A stretch of 36,475 nucleotides of DNA from an uncultured Clostridia bacterium (lineage in GTDB: Bacteria; Bacillota; Clostridia; Oscillospirales; Ruminococcaceae): assembly GCA_947588805.1 (NCBI GenBank), contig CANPYR010000023.1:1-36475 (forward strand). Direction: 5' to 3'. How positions within the stretch are numbered: the stretch's first letter is position 1; each line of letters starts with the position of its first letter. The notes under the pieces are model-generated. The model saw only the letters and a list, made by a program, of their open reading frames with translations, was not told the origin of the DNA and did no database searches. Of this stretch, positions 7,802-16,724 are shown one piece after another. Both the position numbers and the translations under genes were made by a program.

Positions 7802-8284
7802 TCATTCGAGCTCTGCATGAGTAACCAAAACCCCTCCCGGGATAATATCTATAACGGCGTAGGACGGCGGGAGCCCGTCGCGCGGTTCTCCGAGACTTCC
7901 GGGGTTGATATAATAGATCCCGTCCTCGTATTTGTTAAGGCGAATATGGGTATGTCCGAAAAGAACTATGTCGGCGTTATTGCTCGCGGCAAGCTCTTTA
8001 AGGTGCGAAAGCCCGAAGCGCACTCCCTGCATATGGCCGTGGGTAAAGAGGATCTTTTTCCCGGCGGCTTCGGTAACGCTTACGGCGGGAGTGAAGGAGC
8101 CGAAGTCGCAGTTTCCGCTTACCGAAAGAATGTCTTTACCGGGATAAAGCGACGGGATGTTGTCAAGATCCCCCTCGCCGTCGCCTAAGAAGATATACAG
8201 ATCCGTGGAAAGATGAGTCTGCTCAAAGAGCTTATGCACCCGGGAGTAGTGCCTGTGGGAATCGGAAAAGGCGATTATGCGCAT
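7802..8284 (-). CDS. YfcE/MJ0936-family metallophosphoesterase
   Basis: This 160-residue enzyme has the ordered two-metal motifs of the calcineurin-like phosphodiesterases: DSH at residues 8-10, GDGEGD near 39, GNCDF near 59, HGH near 82 and GHTH near 108, with NPGS after it. The family hydrolyses phosphodiesters; the natural substrate is usually unknown. I chose the ATG at 8284, not the longer frame from 8374, because GGAGG lies just upstream and the motifs then sit at their usual N-terminal positions. It is the first gene of the leftward set with araD and has a near-consensus promoter at 8327-8355. Confidence 0.92.
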   Translation of the reverse strand: MRIIAFSDSHRHYSRVHKLFEQTHLSTDLYIFLGDGEGDLDNIPSLYPGKDILSVSGNCDFGSFTPAVSVTEAAGKKILFTHGHMQGVRFGLSHLKELAASNNADIVLFGHTHIRLNKYEDGIYYINPGSLGEPRDGLPPSYAVIDIIPGGVLVTHAELE

Positions 8285-8326
8285 ATATTTCCTCCATAAA
8301 AATATTTTGCCGTTCAGTCGCAGAAT

Positions 8327-8355
8327 ATTATACCATACTTTATCGGGAATTGCAA
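8327..8355 (-). promoter_or_regulatory. Promoter of the phosphoesterase-araD set
   Basis: On the minus strand, TTGCAA (8350-8355) and TATAAT (8327-8332) are separated by 17 bases. Confidence 0.8.
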
Positions 8356-8417
8356 GAAAATTTTTCAGTCTCAAAAGCTAAAAAACTAAAATTCAATAAA
8401 GATCGGAGCGTATCGTT

Positions 8418-8660
8418 ATGAATCTTAACGCAAATCAGCAGGATATGTTAATAAAGATGACCTCGGAGAAGCTGGGGATACCTAAAGAAGATCTTACCCG
8501 CGAGCTTAAGGCCGGGACGTTTGACAGGCTTCTGACTACTCTCCCGCGGCAGGATCAGCAGAAGCTGACCGCGGCGCTTTCAAATCCCGCTACCGCAAAA
8601 GCGGTGCTTTCAAGCCCGCAGGCTAAGGAGCTTATGAAAAAGATCTTCGGCGGGAAATAA
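8418..8660 (+). CDS. Small hypothetical protein, first of a three-gene set
   Basis: This 80-residue soluble protein is predicted to be helical: NANQQDMLIKMTSEKLGIPK at the start, then QQKLTAALSNPATAKAVLSS and a basic end (KKIFGGK). GGAG lies about ten bases before the ATG. It is followed by a heptad repeat array and two further small genes in the same direction, so an operon is likely. I recognise no family. The repeated pattern of short helices separated by Asn-Pro or Ser-Pro turns resembles small scaffolding or regulatory proteins, but that is only an impression. Confidence 0.75.
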   Translation: MNLNANQQDMLIKMTSEKLGIPKEDLTRELKAGTFDRLLTTLPRQDQQKLTAALSNPATAKAVLSSPQAKELMKKIFGGK

Positions 8661-8668
8661 ATATTCAA

Positions 8669-8703
8669 CTAATCACTAATAACTAACAACTAACAACTAC
8701 CAG
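8669..8703 (+). repeat. Heptad array C between two operon genes
   Basis: Five consecutive seven-base units, CTAATCA, CTAATAA, CTAACAA, CTAACAA and CTACCAG, fill nearly the whole 52-base gap between two genes. No hairpin precedes this array, unlike copies B, D and E. Confidence 0.75.
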
Positions 8704-8712
8704 AGGCTCTAC

Positions 8713-9084
8713 ATGGAAGATCTTGCAGAAAAAATAAATTCCGTTCTACAGGACCCGCAATCCCTCAAACAGCTCGGAGAGCTCGCGCAGATGCTCGGAT
8801 TCCCGCCGCCCGCGAACGGGGAAGAATCCCCGAAGGATAACGGCAACGCTTCACCCATAGGCGGCGGGCCGGATATTTCGGCGCTCATGAGTCTTGCGGG
8901 AAGGATAAGGGAAGCGGGAGGAGACGACGATAATATAAACTTCCTGCTCGCTTTAAGACCGCTTTTAAGCGATGAAAAGAAGCCGAGGATAGATCGGGCG
9001 GTGAAGATCCTGAGACTTATAAATATTCTTCCCGCACTTAAAGACAGCGGAATTTTGGGAGGGGATTTCCTTGGCGTCCTATAA
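8713..9084 (+). CDS. Small hypothetical protein, second of a three-gene set
   Basis: This 123-residue protein has a helical N-terminus (MEDLAEKINSVLQDPQSLKQ), a flexible Pro/Asn/Gly linker at about residues 34-55, and a conserved-looking C-terminal domain (NINFLLALRPLLSDEKKPRI, then DRAVKILRLINILPAL). No membrane segment or catalytic motif is visible. It has no strong upstream ribosome binding site beyond AGAGG, ten bases before the ATG, within the end of the heptad array. The 3' end overlaps the next gene by 14 bases. I have no function to offer. The pattern of a linker followed by RPLLS..K..RIDRA suggests a family that a profile search could resolve. Confidence 0.75.
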   Translation: MEDLAEKINSVLQDPQSLKQLGELAQMLGFPPPANGEESPKDNGNASPIGGGPDISALMSLAGRIREAGGDDDNINFLLALRPLLSDEKKPRIDRAVKILRLINILPALKDSGILGGDFLGVL

Positions 9085-9391
9085 CGGAGACTTCGGGAAA
9101 ATGCAGGAGGAAGCGCTCAGAAGAATGCGGGAAATGCAAAAGCGCTCCCGCACGGCGGTAAATTCCCCCGAGCAGCCTAAGAGTAATCCCCCTCACGAAT
9201 CCCAAAGCCCTCCCAAACAGCCGCAGGCTCAGAATCCCCGCCCGCCGCAGGGCGCGGATATAATAGCTTCGCTTTTGGGGGATGTAAAACCGGATCCCGA
9301 AAAGCTGATGATACTTTTGATGCTTTTTGTTCTTTATAAAAATAAAGCGGATATGAAGCTTATCTTGGCTCTTGCATATCTTCTGATGTAG
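9071..9391 (+). CDS. Small hypothetical protein with C-terminal hydrophobic segment, TTG start
   Basis: The only reasonable start is TTG at 9071, placed six bases after GGAGGGG, so this 106-residue gene begins inside the preceding one. The N-terminal third is charged and helical (GKMQEEALRRMREMQKRSRT). The middle is a Pro/Gln/Ser-rich linker (residues 35-66), and the end is hydrophobic (LMILLMLFVLYKNKADMKLI), ending LALAYLLM with a lone KNKAD in the middle. The C-terminus could be a membrane hairpin or an amphipathic pair. With the two genes before it, it forms a set whose shared task is unknown. Confidence 0.7.
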   Translation: MASYNGDFGKMQEEALRRMREMQKRSRTAVNSPEQPKSNPPHESQSPPKQPQAQNPRPPQGADIIASLLGDVKPDPEKLMILLMLFVLYKNKADMKLILALAYLLM

Positions 9392-9440
9392 TTTTAAACG
9401 CACCGTTTCCGAAAATTTTATGTCCGTGCTTCTACCCAAA

Positions 9441-9472
9441 CCGCGCAGCGCCCCGTAACTGCGCGGCTTTTA
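9441..9472 (+). terminator. Intrinsic terminator after the three small genes
   Basis: CCGCGCAG (9441-9448) and CTGCGCGG (9459-9466) form an eight-pair GC-rich stem followed by CTTTTAAAT. Confidence 0.75.
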
Positions 9473-9512
9473 AATATTCCCCGGCATTTTGCCGCGTTTC
9501 CATATTTTGTTC

Positions 9513-9541
9513 TTGCAATTGATTAAAAACTGTGCTATAAT
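9513..9541 (+). promoter_or_regulatory. Promoter of the hybrid kinase gene
   Basis: TTGCAA (9513-9518) and TATAAT (9536-9541) are separated by 17 bases. Confidence 0.8.
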
Positions 9542-9574
9542 AAACTGATTGAATTTCAGAAATTGGTGAAGGAC

Positions 9575-12526
9575 ATGAATAAAAAGAAAATTACATCGGT
9601 AGTAACTCTGCAGCTGGTCGCGACTATTCTCTTGCTTGCGTTCATAGCTTTGGCGTTCGTTATATTCATGCGCGACAACCGTCTTCGCACCGTCGAGCAG
9701 AACGGCAGCTTTATTGAAGCCGCTACGCGCGAGACCGCAAGAAGAATAGGCGGTCTTGTCGAGGACTCCGCAAAAAACGCGGAGGTCATCTCGGGATTCT
9801 ATGAATATTACTTCGACGGCTATGAGGAGACTCCGAAGATAAGCTCCGAGCTTTTGCAGATGATGGCCGACCGCTCAAGCTTCGACTATGTGGAATTTAT
9901 CTCCCCCGACGGCATAGACCTTACCGCCGACGGTCTTACCGCGGATCTTTCCGACAGGGAATATTTCCGGCTCGGTATGCAGGGAAAGAGCGGCAGATGC
10001 GTGATTTATAACTCCAGGATCACCAACGAGACGCTTCTTATTTTCTATACGCCGTTCCGTTATAAGGGAGAGGTCGCGGGAGTGATCAGCTGCATACTCC
10101 GGGGAGATACCCTTCACGACGCTCTTGTGACAGATTATTTCGGCGAACATGGAAGCACTTATCTTATCGAGAGAAACGGAGATATAATCTTTTCGGTAAA
10201 CGGCGCTAAGAACGAGGAGAATCTCTCGGAATATCTTATAGAGACCGAAAAGCTGAGCGACTCGGACAGGATAAAATTCGAGGAAGCGCTCAGAGCGGAT
10301 AACGGGATAGATTCAAACTCCTTCAACTATCAGGGCTCCAACGGAGAGGGAAACGCATATATCACAGCCATCGGAGACGGCGAGTGGATGCTTGTGCAGA
10401 GCTTCCCGTCGTCGGTGACTAAGAGAATGACCGAGAGCGCGAATTCAGCCGGCGTAAGGCTCATGATAATGCTTCTTGCGGCGTTTTTGGCTTATGTGAT
10501 ATATGTGATCGCAAGAAACTGGTTCCAGAAAAAACAGCTCGTCACCGAAAAGCAGGAGATCCTAAGCATAATAGACGCTACGAAGGGACTCTTCACAAGA
10601 TTCTCTCTTGTGGATTTCAAAAAGAACACCTACGAGTATCTTGAAAACAAAAAGAGCTCTGCTCCTGCAAGCGGAAATTATACCGAGCTGATGGAATATC
10701 TCTCGGAGAGATATATCGACGACGGCGGCAAGGTGAAGATGTCTCAGGCGATATCTCCGGAATTTGTGAGGGAGCATCTTACAAAGGACGTTCCGTATTT
10801 GCAGTACGAATACGAGATAGATATGGACGGAAGAAGATGGGAAAACGTCTCGATAATATGCATAAAGAGGAAAAACGGGAAGCCTGTGAACGTTCTTTAC
10901 GCAATTCAGGACGTAACGCCGCTTAAAGAGCGCGAGCAGGAGATAAGGGCTGCGCTCAAGAATTCATACGAAGCCGCGGAAGCTGCAAACCGGGCGAAAT
11001 CAGACTTCTTGGCAAGAATGTCACACGATATCCGCACGCCTATGAACGCGATAATGGGAATGACCGCGGTCGCGGCTATGCACCTTGACGATAAGGAAAG
11101 GCTCTCTGACTGCTTAACTAAGATAACGATTTCGAGCCGCCATCTTCTGGCGCTTATAAACGACGTGCTTGACATGTCTAAAATAGAGAGCGGAAAGGTA
11201 TCCTTGAACGAGGAGCCGTTCTCGATGGCCGATATGGTAGACAGCATAGTGACGATAATCAAGCAGCAAGTGAAGGGGAAGAATCAGGAATTCAAGGTAC
11301 ACATAAACGAAATAAGGCACGAGGACGTTATCGGGGATATTCTAAGGCTGAGACAGGTGTTTGTGAACATCCTCGGAAACGCTGTAAAATTCACTCCCGA
11401 GGGCGGTACCATCGTATTTTCGATAAGAGAGACAGAGCCCTCGGTCCATGGGATGGTATCCTTCGAGTTCGTCTGCGAGGATACCGGTATGGGTATGGAT
11501 AAGGAATTCATGAAGACTATCTTCGACCCGTTCAGCAGAGGAAAGAACACCTCGGGCATCGAAGGGACGGGTCTCGGGATGCCGATAACGAGAAATATAA
11601 TCAGGATGATGGGCGGCGATATCTCGGTAGAGAGCGAAGTCGGAGTAGGCTCGAAGTTCACGGTGCAGATACCTCTGAAGCCGCAGGAGGGGATCGAAAA
11701 CGCTGCGGATGAGCTTCGGGATCTTCGGGTGCTCGTCGTAGACGACGACAAGGATTCCTGCGTCACCACCTGCGACATACTTGGCGGGATAGGGATGAAA
11801 GCGGAGTACGTATTAAGCGGTGAAGAAGCTATAGATAAAACCGTAAGCGAGCAGGAGAGCGGAAACGGATACTCGGCGGTGATACTTGACTGGAAAATGC
11901 CCGGAAAGGACGGGATAGAGACCGCGAAGGAGATAAGAAAACGAGTCGGTAACGAGCTTCCTATCATAATTCTTTCCGCGTACGACTGGACGGAGATCGA
12001 AGGCAAAGCGAGGGACGCGGGAATACAGGCGTTCATAGAAAAGCCGCTTTTCCGTTCAAGACTTGTTTACGCGCTTAAATCCGTTCTTACCGATGAAGAA
12101 AAGATCCGAAAGACCGCTGCAGACGAGCTTACGGAGGTAAGCTTTGAAGGAAAGAGAGTGCTTCTTGTCGAGGATAACGAGCTTAATCTTGAGATCGCCC
12201 ACGAGCTTCTTTCCTATACCGGAGTCGCTGTCGAGAGCGCAGAAAACGGCGAGATCGCGGTCGGAAAGGTGAAAGAAAATCCGGACGGGTATTATGATCT
12301 TGTATTTATGGATATACAGATGCCGGTGATGAACGGATACGACGCTTCGGCGGCGATAAGGGCGATAGGCACGGCGTATACGAAAAATCTCCCTATAATT
12401 GCCATGACTGCGAACGCGTTCTCGGACGATATCTTTAAGGCTCACGAAGCCGGGATGAACGGACATATCTCGAAGCCGGTAGAGGTATCTAAGCTGACCG
12501 AGACGTTAAAGAGCTGGCTGAAATAA
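9575..12526 (+). CDS. Hybrid sensor histidine kinase with two receiver domains
   Basis: This 983-residue membrane kinase senses an external signal and relays phosphate internally. In order it has a membrane helix (residues 9-31), an extracytoplasmic Cache-like sensor to about 290, a second helix, a cytoplasmic PAS-like region, a HisKA dimerisation domain with the phospho-acceptor His484 (ARMSHDIRTPMNAIMG), and a HATPase_c domain (N-box LGNAVKFTP, G2 box EGTGLGM). Two receiver domains follow, with acceptor aspartates in VILDWKMPGKDG and LVFMDIQMPVMNG; the second ends in the usual GHISKPV. ATG 9575 is preferred over TTG 9563, which lacks a ribosome binding site. It has no HPt or output domain, so the phosphate must pass to a partner not in this window. 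Confidence 0.95.
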   Translation: MNKKKITSVVTLQLVATILLLAFIALAFVIFMRDNRLRTVEQNGSFIEAATRETARRIGGLVEDSAKNAEVISGFYEYYFDGYEETPKISSELLQMMADRSSFDYVEFISPDGIDLTADGLTADLSDREYFRLGMQGKSGRCVIYNSRITNETLLIFYTPFRYKGEVAGVISCILRGDTLHDALVTDYFGEHGSTYLIERNGDIIFSVNGAKNEENLSEYLIETEKLSDSDRIKFEEALRADNGIDSNSFNYQGSNGEGNAYITAIGDGEWMLVQSFPSSVTKRMTESANSAGVRLMIMLLAAFLAYVIYVIARNWFQKKQLVTEKQEILSIIDATKGLFTRFSLVDFKKNTYEYLENKKSSAPASGNYTELMEYLSERYIDDGGKVKMSQAISPEFVREHLTKDVPYLQYEYEIDMDGRRWENVSIICIKRKNGKPVNVLYAIQDVTPLKEREQEIRAALKNSYEAAEAANRAKSDFLARMSHDIRTPMNAIMGMTAVAAMHLDDKERLSDCLTKITISSRHLLALINDVLDMSKIESGKVSLNEEPFSMADMVDSIVTIIKQQVKGKNQEFKVHINEIRHEDVIGDILRLRQVFVNILGNAVKFTPEGGTIVFSIRETEPSVHGMVSFEFVCEDTGMGMDKEFMKTIFDPFSRGKNTSGIEGTGLGMPITRNIIRMMGGDISVESEVGVGSKFTVQIPLKPQEGIENAADELRDLRVLVVDDDKDSCVTTCDILGGIGMKAEYVLSGEEAIDKTVSEQESGNGYSAVILDWKMPGKDGIETAKEIRKRVGNELPIIILSAYDWTEIEGKARDAGIQAFIEKPLFRSRLVYALKSVLTDEEKIRKTAADELTEVSFEGKRVLLVEDNELNLEIAHELLSYTGVAVESAENGEIAVGKVKENPDGYYDLVFMDIQMPVMNGYDASAAIRAIGTAYTKNLPIIAMTANAFSDDIFKAHEAGMNGHISKPVEVSKLTETLKSWLK

Positions 12527-12619
12527 GTCGGGGCGGGGATATAGGGAAAAGGCGAAAGCATTTTTGCAGGGGGGATACGGACGGCTTTTTCGGAGCTCAA
12601 AAAAATTTTTCCTAACCCC

Positions 12620-12648
12620 TTGATATTTTCCGCGTTATCCTGTATAAT
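12620..12648 (+). promoter_or_regulatory. Promoter of the glycolytic cluster
   Basis: TTGATA (12620-12625) and TATAAT (12643-12648) have a 17-base spacer, about 60 bases before the pgk ATG. Confidence 0.8.
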
Positions 12649-12707
12649 GTAGCTTAAGCGCAGTAATGACTGTGAATGTAAATTTTATAATAAAAGGAGA
12701 AATCACC

Positions 12708-13928
12708 ATGTCAGAACTCAAGAAATATTCAGTGGACGACCTCTCTTTAAAGGGCAAGAAGGTACTCGTAAGAGTCGACTTCAACGTTCCTCTCAAGGAC
12801 GGCGTGATCACAAACGACAACCGTATCACCGCGGCTCTTCCCACTATCAATAAGCTCGTTTCAGAGGGCGCTAAGGTAGTCTTATGCTCCCACTTGGGCA
12901 AGCCGAAGAACGGTCCCGAGGACAAGTTCTCCCTCGCTCCCGCAGCAGAAAGACTTGCTCAGCTTGTAAATACCAACGTTATCTTCGCTAAGGATAACGA
13001 GGTCGTAGGAGCTAACGCTAAGAAGGCTGTCGCCGAGATGAAGGGCGGCGAGATCGTAGTTCTTGAAAACACCCGCTTCAGAGGAAACGACGAGACCAAG
13101 AACGGCGAAGGATTCTCCAAGGAGCTTGCGGATCTTGTAGACGGCGAAGTATTCGTTATGGACGCTTTCGGCTCCGCTCACCGCGCTCACGCTTCCACCG
13201 TCGGCGTTACTAAATATGTAAAGGAAACCGCCGTTGGATATCTTATGCAGAAGGAGATCAAGTATCTCGGAAACGCTGTCGAGAATCCCGTAAGACCGTT
13301 CGTAGCTATCTTGGGCGGCGCTAAGGTCGCGGATAAGCTCAACGTTATCTCTAACCTTCTTGAAAAGTGCGATACCCTTATTATAGGCGGCGGCATGGCG
13401 TACACCTTCTTAAAGGCCAAGGGCTGCGAGATAGGACATTCTCTTGTAGACGACGAGAAGCTTGACTACTGCAAGGAAATGCTCGCAAAGGCCGAAAAGC
13501 TCGGCAAGAAGCTTCTTCTCCCCGTAGATACCGTAGTCGCGGCTTCCTTCCCCGATCCTATCGACGCTCCTATCGAGGTTTCTACCGTTTCTGCGGACGC
13601 TATTCCCGCGGATATGATGGGACTTGATATCGGCGAAAAGACAAAGGAGATCTTCGCTAAGGAGATCGCAACCGCGAAGACCGTTGTTTGGAACGGACCT
13701 ATGGGCGTATTCGAGAATCCCGTTCTTGCTAAGGGAACCTTAGCCGTAGCTCAGGCTCTTGCAGACGCTGACGCTACTACGGTTATCGGCGGCGGCGATT
13801 CCGCGGCTGCTGTAATCAACTTAGGATTTGCAGATAAGATGACTCACATCTCCACCGGCGGCGGCGCTTCTCTTGAATATCTTGAGGGCAAGGGACTTCC
13901 CGGCGTAGACGCTATCGCCGACAAGTAA
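12708..13928 (+). CDS. pgk: Phosphoglycerate kinase
   Basis: The enzyme makes ATP from 1,3-bisphosphoglycerate and ADP in lower glycolysis. The 406-residue product has the family signature [19 protein letters not shown] near residue 21, substrate-binding LCSHLGKPK, the [11 protein letters not shown] loop, and C-terminal nucleotide motifs GPMGVFE and [14 protein letters not shown] precedes ATG 12708; an upstream in-frame ATG at 12666 adds 14 residues but lacks a ribosome binding site. It heads a cluster with tpiA and gpmI that lacks gapA and eno. Its codon use is strongly biased, consistent with high expression. Confidence 0.98.
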   Translation: MSELKKYSVDDLSLKGKKVLVRVDFNVPLKDGVITNDNRITAALPTINKLVSEGAKVVLCSHLGKPKNGPEDKFSLAPAAERLAQLVNTNVIFAKDNEVVGANAKKAVAEMKGGEIVVLENTRFRGNDETKNGEGFSKELADLVDGEVFVMDAFGSAHRAHASTVGVTKYVKETAVGYLMQKEIKYLGNAVENPVRPFVAILGGAKVADKLNVISNLLEKCDTLIIGGGMAYTFLKAKGCEIGHSLVDDEKLDYCKEMLAKAEKLGKKLLLPVDTVVAASFPDPIDAPIEVSTVSADAIPADMMGLDIGEKTKEIFAKEIATAKTVVWNGPMGVFENPVLAKGTLAVAQALADADATTVIGGGDSAAAVINLGFADKMTHISTGGGASLEYLEGKGLPGVDAIADK

Positions 13929-13939
13929 TCTAATATCCG

Positions 13940-14029
13940 AGCAGGCAGGGCGGCGCTCTGTCTGTTCTTATATGAAAATATTAAACCGAAACGAAGAGCC
14001 TTCGGCGGTATGACTTAACGCGAAGGCTC
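13940..14029 (+). other. Two hairpins in the pgk-tpiA gap
   Basis: AGCAGGCAGGG with CTCTGTCTGTT (13940-13966) forms an 11-pair stem with G-U pairs. GAGCCTTCG (13996-14004) and CGAAGGCTC (14021-14029) form a perfect nine-pair stem. Neither has a T tract, so they look like mRNA stability or processing structures, not terminators. Confidence 0.55.
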
Positions 14030-14077
14030 CGAGGATCGTGAAAAGAATCTGAAAAATAATTTTTTAGGAGATTTTAT

Positions 14078-14845
14078 ATGAACAAAAAACTTAGAAAAGC
14101 GATCATCGCCGGAAACTGGAAGATGAATAAGACTCGTCCCGAGGCAAAAGAGCTTATCGAAGCGATAAAGCCGCTTTCAAAGGACGCAGGCTGCGAGGTA
14201 GTCGTATGCGTGCCGTTTACGAATCTTGAAACCGCCGTGGAAGCCTGCAAGGGAACTAATATCCACGTCGGCGCGCAGAACTGCCACTTTGAAAAGTCGG
14301 GAGCCTTTACCGGCGAAATTTCCGCGGATATGCTTAAAGAGGTCGGCGTAGAGTATGTAGTTCTCGGCCACAGCGAGCGCAGACAGTATTTCGGCGAGAC
14401 CGACGAGACTGTGAATAAGAGACTCAAGGCCGCGCTTGAAGCGGATCTCAAGCCGATAGTATGCATAGGAGAGCTTCTTTGGGAGCGCGACTGCGGCATC
14501 ACCGAGGAAGTCCTGGGCAAGCAGTGCAAGCTTGATTTCTACGGTCTGAGCGCGGAGGATATGCGCAAGTGCGTTATCGCATACGAGCCTGTTTGGGCGA
14601 TAGGGACCGGCAAGACCGCGACTTCGGATCAGGCCGAGGAAGCCTGCGGATATATCCGCTCGGTCATATCTAAGATGTTTGATAAGGCGACTGCCGACGC
14701 GGTAACGGTGCAGTACGGCGGGTCGATGAACGCTAAGAACGCGGCAGAGCTTCTCTCTAAGGAGAACGTGGACGGCGGTCTTATCGGCGGCGCTTCGCTC
14801 AAGGCGGCCGATTTTGGAGTTATTATCGAAGCGGCGGGAAAATGA
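14078..14845 (+). CDS. tpiA: Triosephosphate isomerase
   Basis: The enzyme interconverts dihydroxyacetone phosphate and glyceraldehyde 3-phosphate. The 255-residue barrel shows the substrate lysine in AGNWKMNKT (near residue 13), the electrophile histidine in VLGHSERRQYFGE (near residue 98), the catalytic glutamate in IAYEPVWAIGTGKTA (near residue 168) followed by the flexible loop, and the phosphate-binding YGGS and GLIGGASL near the end. TAGGAG precedes the ATG. It lies between pgk and gpmI, separated from each by over 120 bases with stem-loops, which suggests one transcript with processing or differential stability. Confidence 0.98.
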   Translation: MNKKLRKAIIAGNWKMNKTRPEAKELIEAIKPLSKDAGCEVVVCVPFTNLETAVEACKGTNIHVGAQNCHFEKSGAFTGEISADMLKEVGVEYVVLGHSERRQYFGETDETVNKRLKAALEADLKPIVCIGELLWERDCGITEEVLGKQCKLDFYGLSAEDMRKCVIAYEPVWAIGTGKTATSDQAEEACGYIRSVISKMFDKATADAVTVQYGGSMNAKNAAELLSKENVDGGLIGGASLKAADFGVIIEAAGK

Positions 14846-14846
14846 T

Positions 14847-14924
14847 ATGTAAAGGTATGCGTCTTTACATGGATTTTCTGCGGCTTGCCGCTTGAAACGT
14901 CTTGCTTCTGCGGCTTGCAAGCGG
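14847..14924 (+). repeat. Leader hairpin and 13-base direct repeat before gpmI
   Basis: ATGTAAAG and CTTTACAT (14847-14854 and 14863-14870) form an eight-pair hairpin. TTCTGCGGCTTGC is repeated at 14876-14888 and 14906-14918, and CCGCTTG (14888-14894) can pair with CAAGCGG (14918-14924). No terminator tract follows. Confidence 0.6.
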
Positions 14925-14969
14925 ATATAAAGCAGATATACTTTACACGTTTAGAAAGGAACAGTCAGA

Positions 14970-16535
14970 ATGAAACCCTTACTTTTAGTTGTAATGGACG
15001 GCGTAGGCTTCTCAAAGACCGGTCTCGGCGACGCGGTCGCTCTTGCGAATACCCCCGTCCTTGATAAGCTCCTCAAGGAGCGCCCGAATACTCGCCTTAA
15101 GGCCCATGGCGGCGCGGTCGGACTTCCTACCGACGACGATATGGGAAACTCCGAGGTGGGACATAACGCCCTCGGCTGCGGTCAGATCTATTCTCAGGGC
15201 GCAAAGCTGGTGAACGAATCCATCGAAAGCGGAAAAATGTTTGCCTCGGAAACCTGGCTTAAGCTCGTCGATAACTGCAAGAATAACGGCTCGGCGATGC
15301 ACTTCATCGGCCTTCTTTCGGACGGAAACGTTCACTCGAATATCAGTCATTTAAAGCAGATGATTATCAAATCAAAGGAGATGGGAGTTAAAAAAGTCCG
15401 CTGTCATATCCTTCTTGACGGCCGCGACGTTCCCGCCACGTCGGCTTTGCAGTATGTGGACGAGCTCGAAACGCTTCTTGCGTCCCTTAACGACGCTTCC
15501 TTTGATTCAAAGATAGCTTCCGGCGGCGGCAGGATGAAGGTAACTATGGACCGCTATCAGGCCGACTGGAATATGGTAAAGCTTGGGTGGGATACCCACG
15601 TCCACGGAATCGGCAGACAGTTCGGGACCGCTAAGGACGCTATCGAAACATACAGAAAAGAGCTTGACGTAATCGATCAGGATCTCCCGGCGTTCGTTAT
15701 CGCGAAAAACGGCGAACCCGTCGGAAGGATCGAGGACGGCGACAGCGTTATTCTCTATAACTTCCGCGGCGACAGGGCGATAGAGCTTTCTATGGCGTTC
15801 GACCGGCCGGACTTCGATAAGTTTGACAGAGGAGCTGTCCCGAAGGTGATTTATGCCGGAATGCTCCAGTACGACGGGGATCTTAAGCTTCCCGAGAATT
15901 ATCTCGTCGCGCCGCCGGAGATCAAAAATACCCTTTCGGAGCTTTTGGTCGCGCACGGCCTGAGACAGTATGCGGTATCCGAGACTCAGAAATACGGCCA
16001 CGTGACATATTTCTGGAACGGAAACCGCTCCGGAAAATTCTCCGAAGAGCTTGAAACTTATAAGGAGATCCCGTCGGATAACGTAAGCTTCGACGAGCGC
16101 CCGTGGATGAAGTCCGCGGAGATAACCGACGACGTTATTGCGGCTATGAAGAGCGGGGAATACGACTTCATCCGCTGCAACTTCCCGAACGGAGACATGG
16201 TAGGACATACCGGGAATCTTGACGCGACTATAACCGGCGTTGAAGCGGTAGATCTCGGACTCGCGAGGATTTTGAAGGTCGCGGACGAGATCGGAGCTAC
16301 GGTTCTTATAACCGCCGACCACGGCAACGCGGACGAGATGCTTGAAAAGAACAAGAAGGGAGCCATCCAGGTGAGAACCGCGCACTCCCTCAATCCCGTT
16401 CCGTTCATAATTTACGATAACGATGTAAATTATGAGATCAAGCCCGGAAGCTACGGACTCGCAAACGTCGCGCCCACGGTGGCGAAGATCTTGGGTCTGA
16501 CTCCTCCCTCCTGCTGGGAGCCCGCGATGATCTGA
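14970..16535 (+). CDS. gpmI: 2,3-bisphosphoglycerate-independent phosphoglycerate mutase
   Basis: The enzyme converts 3-phosphoglycerate to 2-phosphoglycerate using two manganese ions and a phosphoserine intermediate. The 521-residue product shows VVMDGVGFS at the N-terminus, the catalytic serine in DMGNSEVGHNALG (near residue 62), the HILLDGRDVPATSALQY segment, RGDRAIELS, and the C-terminal metal motifs FPNGDMVGHTG and TADHGNADEM with TAHSLNPVPF. The length is normal. AAAGGA lies ten bases before the ATG. It is the last gene of the cluster and ends at a strong hairpin. Confidence 0.98.
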   Translation: MKPLLLVVMDGVGFSKTGLGDAVALANTPVLDKLLKERPNTRLKAHGGAVGLPTDDDMGNSEVGHNALGCGQIYSQGAKLVNESIESGKMFASETWLKLVDNCKNNGSAMHFIGLLSDGNVHSNISHLKQMIIKSKEMGVKKVRCHILLDGRDVPATSALQYVDELETLLASLNDASFDSKIASGGGRMKVTMDRYQADWNMVKLGWDTHVHGIGRQFGTAKDAIETYRKELDVIDQDLPAFVIAKNGEPVGRIEDGDSVILYNFRGDRAIELSMAFDRPDFDKFDRGAVPKVIYAGMLQYDGDLKLPENYLVAPPEIKNTLSELLVAHGLRQYAVSETQKYGHVTYFWNGNRSGKFSEELETYKEIPSDNVSFDERPWMKSAEITDDVIAAMKSGEYDFIRCNFPNGDMVGHTGNLDATITGVEAVDLGLARILKVADEIGATVLITADHGNADEMLEKNKKGAIQVRTAHSLNPVPFIIYDNDVNYEIKPGSYGLANVAPTVAKILGLTPPSCWEPAMI

Positions 16536-16565
16536 CAGAGCGTACAAGTAAGTTAATTTGTAATA

Positions 16566-16604
16566 CCCCCCGGCGGCATGAGAGATCATGCCGGCGGGGG
16601 ATTT
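16566..16604 (+). terminator. Terminator of the glycolytic cluster
   Basis: CCCCC-CGGCGGCATGA (16566-16581) and TCATGCCGGCGGGGG (16586-16600) form a 14- to 15-base stem with a four-base loop, followed by ATTTC. Confidence 0.8.
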
Positions 16605-16648
16605 CATAAAATCTCACAAAAAGTCAATTATTATCTTTCTACAGGTCA

Positions 16649-16709
16649 TTGCCAAAATTTTGTTTATGAGTTATTATATTATTATAAGTTGTACAAACTG
16701 TTTTAACAG
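16649..16709 (+). promoter_or_regulatory. Promoter and small palindrome before the hemicellulose locus
   Basis: TTGCCA (16649-16654) and TATTAT (16672-16677) have a 17-base spacer. CTGTT-TT-AACAG (16698-16709) lies downstream of the -10 box, where a repressor could block transcription. No regulator gene is adjacent. Confidence 0.5.
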
Positions 16710-16724
16710 AGATAGGTGATTTTA

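Noticed and set aside
15507-16607. Leftward 366-codon frame
   Set aside because: It is antisense to gpmI, whose family match is unambiguous; long opposite frames here follow from biased codon use.
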